Source: Tubiluchus corallicola
Lineage: Eukaryota > Priapulida > Priapulimorpha > Priapulimorphida > Tubiluchidae
Direction: 5' to 3'
DNA: 64,000 nucleotides
Assembly: GCA_030141605.1 (NCBI GenBank)
Contig: JAQGDQ010000425.1
Location: 1-64,000, forward strand
The notes under the pieces are model-generated. The model saw nothing but the letters and a program-made list of their open reading frames with translations. It ran no database searches and was not told the origin of the DNA. Position numbers and translations under genes: made by a program. This document shows positions 11,964 through 22,690 of the stretch, piece by piece; position 1 is the first letter of the stretch, and every line of letters starts with the position of its first letter.

Positions 11964-14900
11964 ATGTTACGTAGTGATCATTTCATAAGACTTGTATCAT
12001 TCGCAGACAGTGTTCAGTTATTTCACAGTAGAACACTACAAGAGTCCACAGTTCGCTCTCTGACCTCTAAGTCTTTGAACAACCCTACCGATTCTCGATT
12101 TGAAAATGATAGCCAATTTGACACCAAACACACTGATCACGTTGTACAGAAAGAAGCAGTTGTTCCAATTAAGTGGGTCACCCCGACTCTTCTTTATGTT
12201 CAAAACATCGTTAAAAAGTTTAGCAATTATAAACCTTCCAGGTTGAAAGAAAAAGTTGAGAAGCCAGGCTATGTTGCTTCTGATTCTCATTCAGTAAAAG
12301 TAAAACTTGTGAACCTTAATAATAATGATGATAGCAGTTCATTGATACCAGACAGTGAAGCCAAGGCTGTGGAGCAGGTAAATGATAGTGTTCACGTGCA
12401 AACTACACCAACCTTGCTCAAGGAATCAACAACTGATGTGGATTTTGAATCCACTTTTAATCTTCTTCAACATGACAAAGATACTGACGAAGCAGTTGCT
12501 GCAATGAACAAGCAATCATTGCTCAAACATTCAACTAAGGATCTAGTTGTGATAGAGAAAGTTGTGAAGGAAGTCGCACCGGTACAGAAGTCTCGGAGTT
12601 ATAAGTTTTGGGCTTCATTCCTGTTTACAGCTGATAAAAAAACAAAACCAAAAGAGGTGATTCTTGCCAAAGATGCTGGGACAGTGCCTGTAACAGTAAA
12701 AAAGAAACCTAATTCAACCTCTGCCACTGTACACTCGGCAAGAGAAAAGACAAGTAATAACAACAAGAAAATATCCTCTAAAATATTTAATGTTCTTGAG
12801 AATATTGAACACAAAGTAAAACCGTTGCCGCCAAAAGCCATGGTATCAAAAATGGCTGTTGAAACGCGTACACGAGGTTTAGTGGCCAGTGTTCGCAGAG
12901 CTGCCAGCCACATGTCTAAAGTTGCAAGAATTGAAGAGCTGTGTCGCCATCTGATGAAATACCCTGAAACTCGTAGCGTCGCCGCGAAGGTAATGATATT
13001 AAATGTGCAGATTTAAATGTGTGTTTAAAGGACTGTGTAACCCCAACAGACATTGAAATTGTTTAACATGATACAAAAACCCTAGTTATTTTTGCAAGAA
13101 AGAATCTTGTAAACTAAATGATTCACCTATTTCTGGCAAATTTCAAACGCGTGCATTGTCGTAAATATCACCATGTTCCATGTCTTTTGCGCAAATGAGC
13201 GAAAATGATATACGTAGTGCGTCTTTGGTGACCTCGTGACTGCACTCATTATGTCATTCATTGTCATTCATCTTGCACAATGAAAAATGGCAGCTCTTCA
13301 AATTTAACATCGCTAGTAATGAAGTGGTAAAAAATCAAAAGAAACAAGTTCTACAGTAAGTTTATAACAAAATAAATAAATATTTGTAACGAGAGTAGGA
13401 TCCTAGCTTGTAGAAGCTTATATTATAGTGAGGGTTTAGTTTGACTTTAATAGTTTATAAAGTTGTACTGATAGATCTATCTTGCAAAAGGGAAGTGCTA
13501 AAATGAGAAGGGTGCATTTTTCATCACCTTGTCCTTTCATCCATTAGTGATGTTTTGCATGTGCCATTATTGCCTGTTGATAATATAACGTAATTACATG
13601 AGAGTAGGAACGGTCAGATGACATTGACCCATGATGCTAATGTAATTACATGAGAGTAGAAACGGTCAGATGACAATGACCCATGATGCTAATGTAATTA
13701 CATGAGAGTAGAAACGGTCAGATGACATTGACCCATGATGCTAATGTAATTACATGAGAGTAGAAGCGGTCAGATGACATTGACCCATGATGCTAATGTA
13801 ATTACATGAGAGTAGAAACGGTCAGATGACACTGACCCATGATGCTAATGTAATTACATGAGAGTAGAAACGGTCAGATGACATTGACCCATGATGCTAA
13901 TGTAATTACATGAGAGTAGAAACGGTCAGATGACATTGACCCATGATGCTAATGTAATTACATGAGAGTAGAAACGGTCAGATGACACTGACCCATGATG
14001 CTAATGTAATTACATGAGAGTAGAAACGGTCAGATGACATTGACCCATGATGCTAATGTAATTACATGAGAGTAGAAACGGTCAGATGACATTGACCCAT
14101 GATGCTAATGTAATTACATGAGAGTAGAAACGGTCAGATGACACTGACCCATGATGCTAATGTAATTACATGAGAGTAGAAACGGTCAGATGACATTGAC
14201 CCATGATGCTAATGTAATTACATGAGAGTAGAAACGGTCAGATGACATTGACCCATGATGTTAATGTAATGACATGAGAGTAGAAACGGTCAGATGACAT
14301 TGACCCATGATGTTAATGTAATTACATGAGAGTAGAAACGGTCAGATGACATTGACCCATGATGCTAATGTAATTACATGAGAGTAGAAACGGTCAGATG
14401 ACATTGACCCATGATGCTAATGTAATTACATGAGAGTAGAAACGGTCAGATGACATTGACCCATGATGCTAATGTAATTACATGAGAGTAGAAACGGTCA
14501 GATGACATTGACCCATGATGCTAATGTAATTACATGAGAGTAGAAACGGTCAGATGACATTGACCCATGATGCTAATGTAATTACATGAGAGTAGAAACG
14601 GTCAGATGACATTGACCCATGATGCTAATGTAATTACATGAGAGTAGAAACGGTCAGATGACATTGACCCATGATGCTAATGTAATTACATGAGAGTAGA
14701 AACGGTCAGATGACATTGACCCATGATGCTAATGTAATTACATGAGAGTAGAAACGGTCAGATGACATTGACCCATGATGCTAATGTAATTACATGAGAG
14801 TAGGAACGGTCAGATGACATTGACCCATGATGCATTGTAAAAATTTCTTTGTTTTCTGTCTGCTCCTAGAGTTTCAAGTTAAATTGCGGTAACGATAGAT

Positions 14901-17900
14901 GCCAACCTTTTTTAACTTTATTTATTCTAAGAGGTTTTTAATCTTTCTTTGCAACTGCAAGACTAATTTTTTCTTGTAGCGCAGGCCGTCAAATAAACTG
15001 GAAAATAAGAAAAAATTTTGTTTCCTACACTGGGACGTAAGCTTATTTGATTTAGCTTTAGCTTTTTAATTTAAGATTACTATTAAGATTTACTAAAATT
15101 GCTCATTTATTTATTAATAAGATTATGACTGTGATTCCCATTGTTTATTTCAACAATTATTAGTACTACTTATTGTGGGTAATGTGTTGGGGAAAAAATT
15201 CTGTGGACTAGCCGGGATTTGAACCTGAGACCTGGGATTAGTACTCCCGTGCTGAGCTACCAGTCAAGCAGCTTGAGATTTCGTCTTTGTAACAGTGTCT
15301 CTCTGTGCTAATGACAGTATTGGTATGCAAATGGTATCAACACTCCCAAATTAGCTGTCAACTGACTATATCAATAATGAATTAGATTATGATTGTAACT
15401 GAAATAAAAATTTTTCCTTTATATTATTAATTTGTGAGATTTGTGAATTGTTTTTGTTCAGGAACAGGCTATTTCTACTTTGCTTCGAATAAAAGAAGCA
15501 GCGAAGCGTGTTGGTGATGTAAAGCTTATGGAGCAATGTCGTATTGGTTTGTGCTTGCTCGGTTACACTGACATGATTAGAGGCCAAGGGATTAGAATCC
15601 TGTGCATCGATGGTGGTGGAACTAGGTAAACATTGAATAAGTTGATTAATCAGATTATGTGAGAAGTTTGTAAACAAACCTTGTTTACTTGTTTACACTT
15701 GGCAACCATCATACGTGAGGAATGTCAGGTACTATTTGTTTATGCTAAAAACCAAAAATATTTTTTTATTAGAACGCATTTTTTTTCATTTTATACACGT
15801 TTTTATGTTGGAAAAGTTTTGTAGCTGGTTTATTAGTCGAGGCACAGTTTGAATGAACGGCAAACTTTAGCCATTAGTCTGTCACTTCGACTTTTAAAAT
15901 GTAGATTTTATTAATTACAATTGTAAATAAAAGTGCTGCATTTGAAAAATACAAATTAGATAGTTAGATTGTTTTCAACCCCACAACAAAAACTAGCATT
16001 TTCACAAAATAAAAAAAGAACAAGCATTGTGTTGCTTTACTGGAGAGCAGGTTCATATTTCAACAGTAATTGTCATATTATATTATATTCCATATTTTAT
16101 AAATGTAAATATTTGCTGATTTTTAAAACAAAATCGTGTTTGAATGAAAAAACAATCAGAAAAATAAATTGTTTTAAACTTAGAGGAAGAAACAAAGTTT
16201 TATTATTCTATTTCAAACGAACGTTGCCAGCACTGATAAGCTGTGGTGAGCATTTTCTACCAAAAATTGAATTCGAATTGAATTTGTGACATCCGAACTT
16301 CAATCAAATCCTGTTTTAAAGATTTTTGAATAAATTTTCGTATCATTAATTAAAAACACAATCACAGGTTGCATGTTGTTTTGATTTTGCTCTGCAGTAA
16401 AAACAGTAATGATTTGTTTAAAAATTGTACCCAGCAGTTGCAGCTAAACTGTGCTGATTGCATGATGTTTCAAACATTCCATTGATAGAGAACATACATA
16501 GCTCAAGTGCTGAATTATTTTAAGCTATAATTTTATCAAATAATCAAATTTGAACTAAAAAACTTTTTGGAATTGAATTTGAACGTTCAGTTTACATGCA
16601 TACTGACGAGTGATGACAATTAAAACAGTTATTTTAGTTGGGGCTAAGTAGATGGTTGTGGTAGAGTTTGCAACAATCAAGCAGCTTTGCAGAGCTTTGA
16701 AAATCCTTACATTTTAAGTTGGATTCTACGAACTGGATTCAGCACTTAGTAAAATTGAGCTTACTTAGTATAGATGGTTATGGCAGGACTGGCATTTAGT
16801 TACCAAGTGTAATCTTCCAATGTGAGACTCTGAAGCCCACCAGGTGTGTTATCTACATTTGGATTCGTATGCATTTTCTTTCAGTTAGGTAAACTGTAGC
16901 CATGACACATGAAACTGTTCAGGCGGCATTGTGAAAGTTATCACCCATCCACTTACTGACAAGACTTCGAGTTGTTCAACTGACTAAATCTTAGTTGCCA
17001 AGTACACATTGCAACCACTCACTATAGTCCTTGTAATGGACAACCAACACAAATGTATTAAAATAAATATTTATTGGTTATTCTTAAAGTAAACAGTAAA
17101 TTGTTTATTTTAGGGGTGTCGTCACACTGGAAATTCTCAAGTATTTAGACGCACTGACTGACAAACCACTTTACCAACTGTTTGATTATGTTTGTGGAGT
17201 AAGTACAGGCGCATTGATTGCATCACTAATTGCTATCAATCAGATCTCCCTTGCTGATGCGGAATACAGGTACAAAACACTGAGCGCTGACGTCTTCAAG
17301 CAAGATACCTGGACAGGTAAGTAATAAATGCCATAGTAACTGTAGATTTTTTGCGCTTGTTTAACAAAGCAAAAATAACGAGTATTTATGTTGCATATTC
17401 TGAGATTGTTTATTATTGATATAAGAAACGAACATGTATTGGACATTTTTATTCAAATTTGTCTGAAAAAGAAATATAAAAAAGTCAGACTGAAACTGGA
17501 TCTGAACTAGGAACGTTTGAACATACATCATTGGGTTAATTAGCACTTGAAAATATTGAATATGTTTTGTGTTAATTATTATTATTATATAATCTTTATT
17601 ATAGTATGTGATAAATGAAAACCGGACGTAATCTTAAACCATAGATCAAAACAACCTATTTTTTAAAATATTGAAAGGGGACCTACTATTTTTTCAAGAA
17701 TGACTTACGTGAAAGAATTATTACCAAACACAATTTCGCCTTTGTGCCACTAGTTCGTTGCTGTTGTATGCATTTCACCATTCACTGGTTAATCAGGTTC
17801 TAGTGCCAATATTTCGGAAACGCATTGCACAAAAGATACGTGCTGTACCTCTCAGTTTACAGGTGCTGATCTGTGACGTAGTACACACGTTCGACGGCTC

Positions 17901-20900
17901 ATGCGTGAGCACAGCGGCAAATTTTGAAATTTGAATCTTTATGTTAAAACTTTCCGAGTTTTAGTGCAACACACTGAATATTTTATAGTAGCACTGCACT
18001 TCAATTTTCGCTTTTGCAAACACGTGCAACGGGCTCGTATAACATTTTTGATGTTGAAAATTATGTTGGTTATGATGTTCATCAATAGTGGGCTCATCCG
18101 CCTTTAATTAAGTTTTCAATCTATTGTTTAATTTAAAAAAATGCTTTTCCAGTATTTTTGGTGCTAAAATGTATACTTTTTGCTGTACTTAGAAATGGGG
18201 TAGGATATGAAAAATCATCCTGTCTTCCTTTAATTTATGTAGGCAGGAGATCATTGGTTATGACCCATGCTTATTATGACACTATGAAATGGCAGGCCAC
18301 TCTCAAGGAAAATGTCGGAGAATCGCTGATGATTGCAGCTGCTGCTAAACCAGAGTGTCCTAAAGTAAGTTCAGCTATGCAAACATTTATTGATTTTTGA
18401 AAAGCACATTAAACAATTTGCATTGAGTTTTGTTTTGCCTGGGAAGTACGAACCATCTAAAATTTGTCACATCTCCTGGCAGCTGGAATTCTAACAGCAC
18501 TTAGCAATAAGGATGGCCTACTAACAAGAGTTACTAGATAAATAGTTCTATACAAATATGAACTGAAGTAATTTTGTTGTCGTTTTTTTTGTTTTGATTT
18601 GCAGTCAAACTCCTTTATACTGCTGACACAAAAGTCTTCTAGTGAGTTTGGCATTTACAACGAGGTGCATTAATACATACATGTCTATGCAAATGCAGAT
18701 ATTTTTTTGCTGAAAATTTAAGCGACATTGGCATTTATAAAGGGAGGCTATAATGAAGTTTGACTGTATTTATTTGAGACTAAATTATAATTCTTTTTAT
18801 TATTACTAAGTTGTGCAGTGCTGTTTCTGAAAGTTAGTTACTGTAGTAAATCATTCCTAAGCATTTTACTATCACAAATGGCTATATTATGTGATTGTGC
18901 TACTAATGTAATGTGTAGTTAGTAATCTAGAAATGTGTTAATATCTTTAGCATTATTAGCAGAAAGCAATTTGGTCAAATGTAAAAGTCACGGAGAGCTT
19001 GTTCCAGGTTATTTTCAGCTTTACATATATTCAAAAATGCAAACAATCTCTGCAGAACGGGTGTCTTTTGTTGAGGTGATGCTCTTTGATATTTGCAATT
19101 TGTAAGTAATTTCTGTTTGTTCAGATGGGCGTTATATCAGCAGTCGTTAACAAACCTCACATCTGTTCGTACGTTTTCCGGAACTACAATCATCCTCCCT
19201 CGGTCCAATCCCATTATCCGGGAAGCTGTCACTACAGACAGTGGGAAGCCATACAAGCATCTGCCGCTGCGCCCGGATACTTTGAGGAAGTTCGACTAGG
19301 AGACAACCTGCATCAGGTAAGTTTTTAATTTTATTAATGAATACGTTGGCTTTTCCGGACTAGTTGATTTAATCTCTTTACTCTCTACGCATGTCTGGCC
19401 AATACTGGTACAGCATGTTCTAAGTACAACCGGACATGTCTGGTCAATACCGGTACAGCATGTTCTAAGTACAACCTGACATGTCTGGTAAATACGGGTA
19501 TGGCATGTTCTAAGTACAACCGGACATGTCTGGCCAATACCGGTACAGCATGTTCTAAGTACAACCGAACATGTCTATCCAATAACGGCACGGCATGTTC
19601 TAAGTACAACCGAACATGTCTGACCAATACTGGTACAGCATGTTCTAAGTACAACCGAACATGTCTATCCAATACCGGTATGACATGTTCTAAGTACAAC
19701 CGAACATGTCTGACCAATACTGGTACAGCATGTTCTAAGTACAACCGAACATGTCTATCCAATACTGGTACAGCATGTTCTAAGTACATCTGAACATGTC
19801 TGGCCAATACCGGTACAGCAGGTTCTAAGTACAACCGAACATGTCTATCCAATACCGGTAACTGGAGAAATGCAGAACTATAAACCACATCATATACACT
19901 CATATCTCCGTTTGCCGGCCTGGCTTTTACATATATCGGAAAAATCAGACAAAACCTGAACCGTTAAAAGTCCCGCATACTATGAACACAGTCCGTTGTT
20001 TTGCGAGCTGACTGCTAATTGGTGGGCTGTCACTTTGTTTACATCATTGCATCAGTGCAACCAGGCAGTGTGTAACGACACGTGTGTAGCTTGTATGACA
20101 GTAGCGGCCCGTACTAGACGTTTTTGAGGCAATTAATTGTACATTACCATGACCTTAATACACGACACCTGCTGTATCAAAAAATTTCAGCCCGACAACT
20201 CCCCGATGAGTGTATAAGGTAAAATTTTTACATTTCTTTGCAATTTATTCTAGCTATATCATGTTTATTTTGACAATTTAAAATTCTACTCTTTTGATTT
20301 GTAATGACATTTGTACCTTAGTATTTTAGTATCATCAGATTATTAATAATTACATGTTTTTGGCTTTGTCACAGCCGAAACAATCATCTGCCCTCAATTA
20401 ACATGTTGTGTATTGTAAAATCTTTCCAGTCATTTAAATGAAGACTTTTAGAAATCAGTATCTAAAGTAAATTGTCACTCGGTGCTAGACAGCAGTCACT
20501 TACACTTATAAAATGTCCCGCATTTCTGCTTCTGTATGAAGAACAAATAATATTATCATGTTTGTTTTCAGGATGGTGGAATGTTAATGAACAATCCGAC
20601 AGCCATTGCAATACATGAAAGTAGATTGCTGTGGCCTAATAAAGCCATACAGTGCGTGATATCAGTCGGCAATGGTAGATATGAACCACAACAAGTTACT
20701 TCGGAAACAAGTTTTAGTTCACTCAAGACAAAGGTCACCAAGGTGCTTGCAAGTGCTACAGATACTGAGGGTACGTTGCAGCTGTTTTAGTGACGTTTTC
20801 TAAAGTAATTTAAGTGTTGATTAACGAAAGGATGAGGAAAGTTACCAAAGTCATCTTGGCATAACATTTTATAGTACTAGCAAGCTTGAGTGACTTCACT

Positions 20901-22690
20901 GTAGAATTTTTGTAAATTTCCAGGTTATTCGCATGTAACAAATATAATAATTGTGTAAAAATGCTAACTTGCAAAGTTGCTTTTCACATCTCTAACTGAT
21001 ATTACAAAGTTCTGTGCATTAAACACACAGGAAAACAAGACATTCCAGCTCCCTGTAGGCTTCTTTTCTTTCGAGAAGAAACATTATTTATTATGAAAAG
21101 TGATCACGTATACAGCTAGGATAATTAACACTTCATAAAGGCTACCAGCCTCTTTTTGTCACAACTCCATTCAACTTTTCACTCTGTTAGTTATTATGTC
21201 TGAAAATTAATATCTTATGGCAGCGCAGAACTTGTACGAACATAAAATGCAGCAAATGGAAACAAATAAAAATTTTACTCGGCCATGAAATAAATGCAAG
21301 TCAATGATTGATTAATCATTAAACAAAATAAGCATGTGGTTAGGACCTCAGGCGAAGAGGGGGGCCAGACGGTTTTTTCTAATCGAATAACTACCCAAAA
21401 GTAAAATATATCAGAATACGTGTGGCAGTTTCTGTGTTTGTATAGAGCATGACGGTACGGATTGATTATATAATGTGTCATAATATATTTCAAGTGTGGT
21501 AATGCTTATAAGAATGTGGTGATACTGAAAACAGAATAATGTTACTTTTCATTGTATGTATTTTATCACATGGTGGTGGATAATCACAAGGTATACCTTG
21601 TGAGCTCACTAGGTGAGTTCTAAGTACGGGGTACCATACTGAGTACGGGTACCATACTGAGTACGGGGTACCATACTGAGTACGGGGTACCATACTGAGC
21701 ACTGGGTATCATACTGAGTGCGGGTACCATACTGAGTACGGGTACCATACTGAGTACGGGTACCATACTGAGTACGGGTACCATACTGAGTACGGGGTAC
21801 CATACTGAGTACGGGGTATCATACTGAGTACGGGGTACCATACTGAGTGCGGGGTATCATACCGAGTACGGGGTACCATACTGAGTGCGGGGTACCATAC
21901 TGAGTACGGGGTACCATACTGAGTACGGGTATCATACTGAGTACAGGGTACCATACTGAGTACGGGGTACCATACTGAGTACGGGTATCATACTGAGTAC
22001 AGGGTACCATACTGAGTACGGGGTACCATACTGAGTACGGGGTATCATACTGAGTACGGGGTACCATACTGAGTATGGGGTACCATACTGAGTACGGGGT
22101 ACCATACTGAGTACGGGGTATCATACTGAGTACGGGTACCATACTGAGTACGGGGTACCATACTGAGTACGGAGTATCATACTGAGTACGGGGTACCATA
22201 CTGAGTACGGGTATCATACTGAGTACGGGGTACCGTACTGAGTACGGGGTACCATACTGAGTACGGGGTACCATACTGAGTACGGGTATCATACTGAGTA
22301 CGGGGTACCATACTGAGTACGGGGTACCATGATCTTTTAATTGCTTTAGGTCACTTGAAATCCTAATTCGGCCCTGAATAAATATGGAGTTTGATGCAGT
22401 ATAAACATAAATTACAATTTCATGATTGCTTTACAGGCATTCACACAACACTTCAAGATCTACTACCCCCATCAGTTTATTTCCGCTTCAATCCGTACTT
22501 GTCTGAGGAGATTATGTTAGATGAAGTGCGCCCTGAAAAGCTAGAGGCACTACAACACGACGCACAAATGTACATACGTAAGAACGACTTTAAACTTCGC
22601 AACGCCATGGCACAGCTATCAAAGGAAAGCTCATTTTTGATAAAATGCTATGATTGGTTGAAATTTAAGCGGGACATGATTGGCTATTAA
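11964..22690 (+). CDS. PNPLA8: Calcium-independent phospholipase A2 gamma, patatin-like (PNPLA8 type)
   Basis: Coding exons I derive are 11,964-12,989, 15,462-15,625, 17,114-17,316, 18,243-18,364, 19,125-19,316, 20,572-20,770 and 22,437-22,690. All have GT-AG borders and matching phases, giving 719 aa. The start is the first ATG after an in-frame stop at 11,946; that exon has an upstream acceptor, so the 5' UTR is spliced. Residues 1-342 form a poorly conserved, basic, low-complexity region, as in vertebrate PNPLA8, where it carries organelle targeting. The patatin domain follows: oxyanion loop DGGGTRG (392-398), nucleophile elbow GVSTG (425-429, Ser427) and catalytic Asp in DGG (570-572). 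Conserved stretches include FRNYNHPP, ASAAAPGYF, FRFNP and the Lys-rich C-terminus. The family releases fatty acids from membrane phospholipids of mitochondria and peroxisomes. Human PNPLA8 is somewhat longer (about 780 aa). Possible poly(A) signal at 23,263. Introns 1, 5 and 6 hold minisatellites. Confidence 0.93.
13586..14833. repeat. 52-bp minisatellite, 24 copies, in phospholipase intron 1
   Basis: The period is exactly 52 bases over 24 consecutive units with very few substitutions. Each unit holds the palindrome TGTAATTACA and the inverted pair GGTCA-8 bases-TGACC. The first and last units carry GTAGGAACGG where internal units carry GTAGAAACGG, or GTAGAAGCGG in one copy. The low divergence implies recent expansion or homogenisation. 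Confidence 0.98.
15205..15272 (-). pseudogene. tRNA-like relic with A and B boxes
   Basis: On the minus strand the sequence carries an A-box-like TAGCTCAGCACGG and a perfect B box, GGTTCAAATCC. The distance between them is too short for a complete anticodon arm, and the T stem has a mismatch. This is therefore not a working tRNA. It is a truncated tRNA copy or the head of a tRNA-derived SINE, antisense in intron 1 of the phospholipase gene. It may still be a Pol III promoter. Confidence 0.5.
16241..16440. repeat. Diverged dispersed repeat, copy 1
   Basis: Blocks such as GAATTCGAATTG and TTGATTTTG followed by CTCTGCAGT recur in the same order and spacing at 38,414-38,595. The two copies are clearly diverged. 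It lies in intron 2 of the phospholipase gene. No family is recognised. Confidence 0.45.
17618..18242 (+). repeat. Dispersed repeat of about 600 bp, copy A, ending at a splice acceptor
   Basis: This part of phospholipase intron 3 aligns by eye along its whole length with 62,392-63,035 in cereblon intron 3. Shared blocks include TTTCGGAAACGCATTGCACAA, GCTGTACCTCTCAGTT, CAACACACTGAATAT, AAATGTATACTTTTT and GAAAAATCATCCT. The last bases are the TAG acceptor used by exon 4. No long frame is present, so it is probably a non-autonomous element of unknown class. Confidence 0.7.
19391..19860. repeat. 45-bp minisatellite, about 10.5 copies, in phospholipase intron 5
   Basis: Units contain ACATGTCTGGCCAATAC, CCGGTACAGCATG and TTCTAAGTACAACC at a 45-base spacing. 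Because 45 is a multiple of three, long repetitive frames are open on both strands (172 aa reverse, 97 aa forward). These are repeat artefacts: the array lies between two exons whose products join smoothly in the conserved domain. Confidence 0.95.
21622..22330. repeat. 18/19-bp minisatellite, about 38 copies, in phospholipase intron 6
   Basis: The unit is ACCATACTGAGTACGGGGT, alternating between 18 bases (GGG) and 19 bases (GGGG), with frequent GGTACC to GGTATC changes. The array ends about 100 bases before exon 7. Repetitive reverse frames rich in Tyr, Trp and Pro are by-products of the repeat. Confidence 0.97.

Noticed and set aside
12036-12913. Reverse-strand frames of 84 and 104 aa across the first phospholipase exon
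   Set aside because: Antisense shadows of the long coding exon.
13586-14833. CRISPR-like array of 24 regular repeats
   Set aside because: Units are contiguous 52-bp tandem copies with no unique spacers, in an animal intron.
19385-19903. Long repetitive frames on both strands (172 aa reverse, 97 aa forward with NRT glycosylation-like repeats)
   Set aside because: They arise from a 45-bp tandem repeat whose period is divisible by three. The array is in an intron between two exons that join smoothly in the patatin domain.
21609-22292. Tyr/Trp/Pro-rich repetitive reverse frames
   Set aside because: Translation of the 18/19-bp minisatellite; the alternating unit length would break any frame, and there is no gene context.
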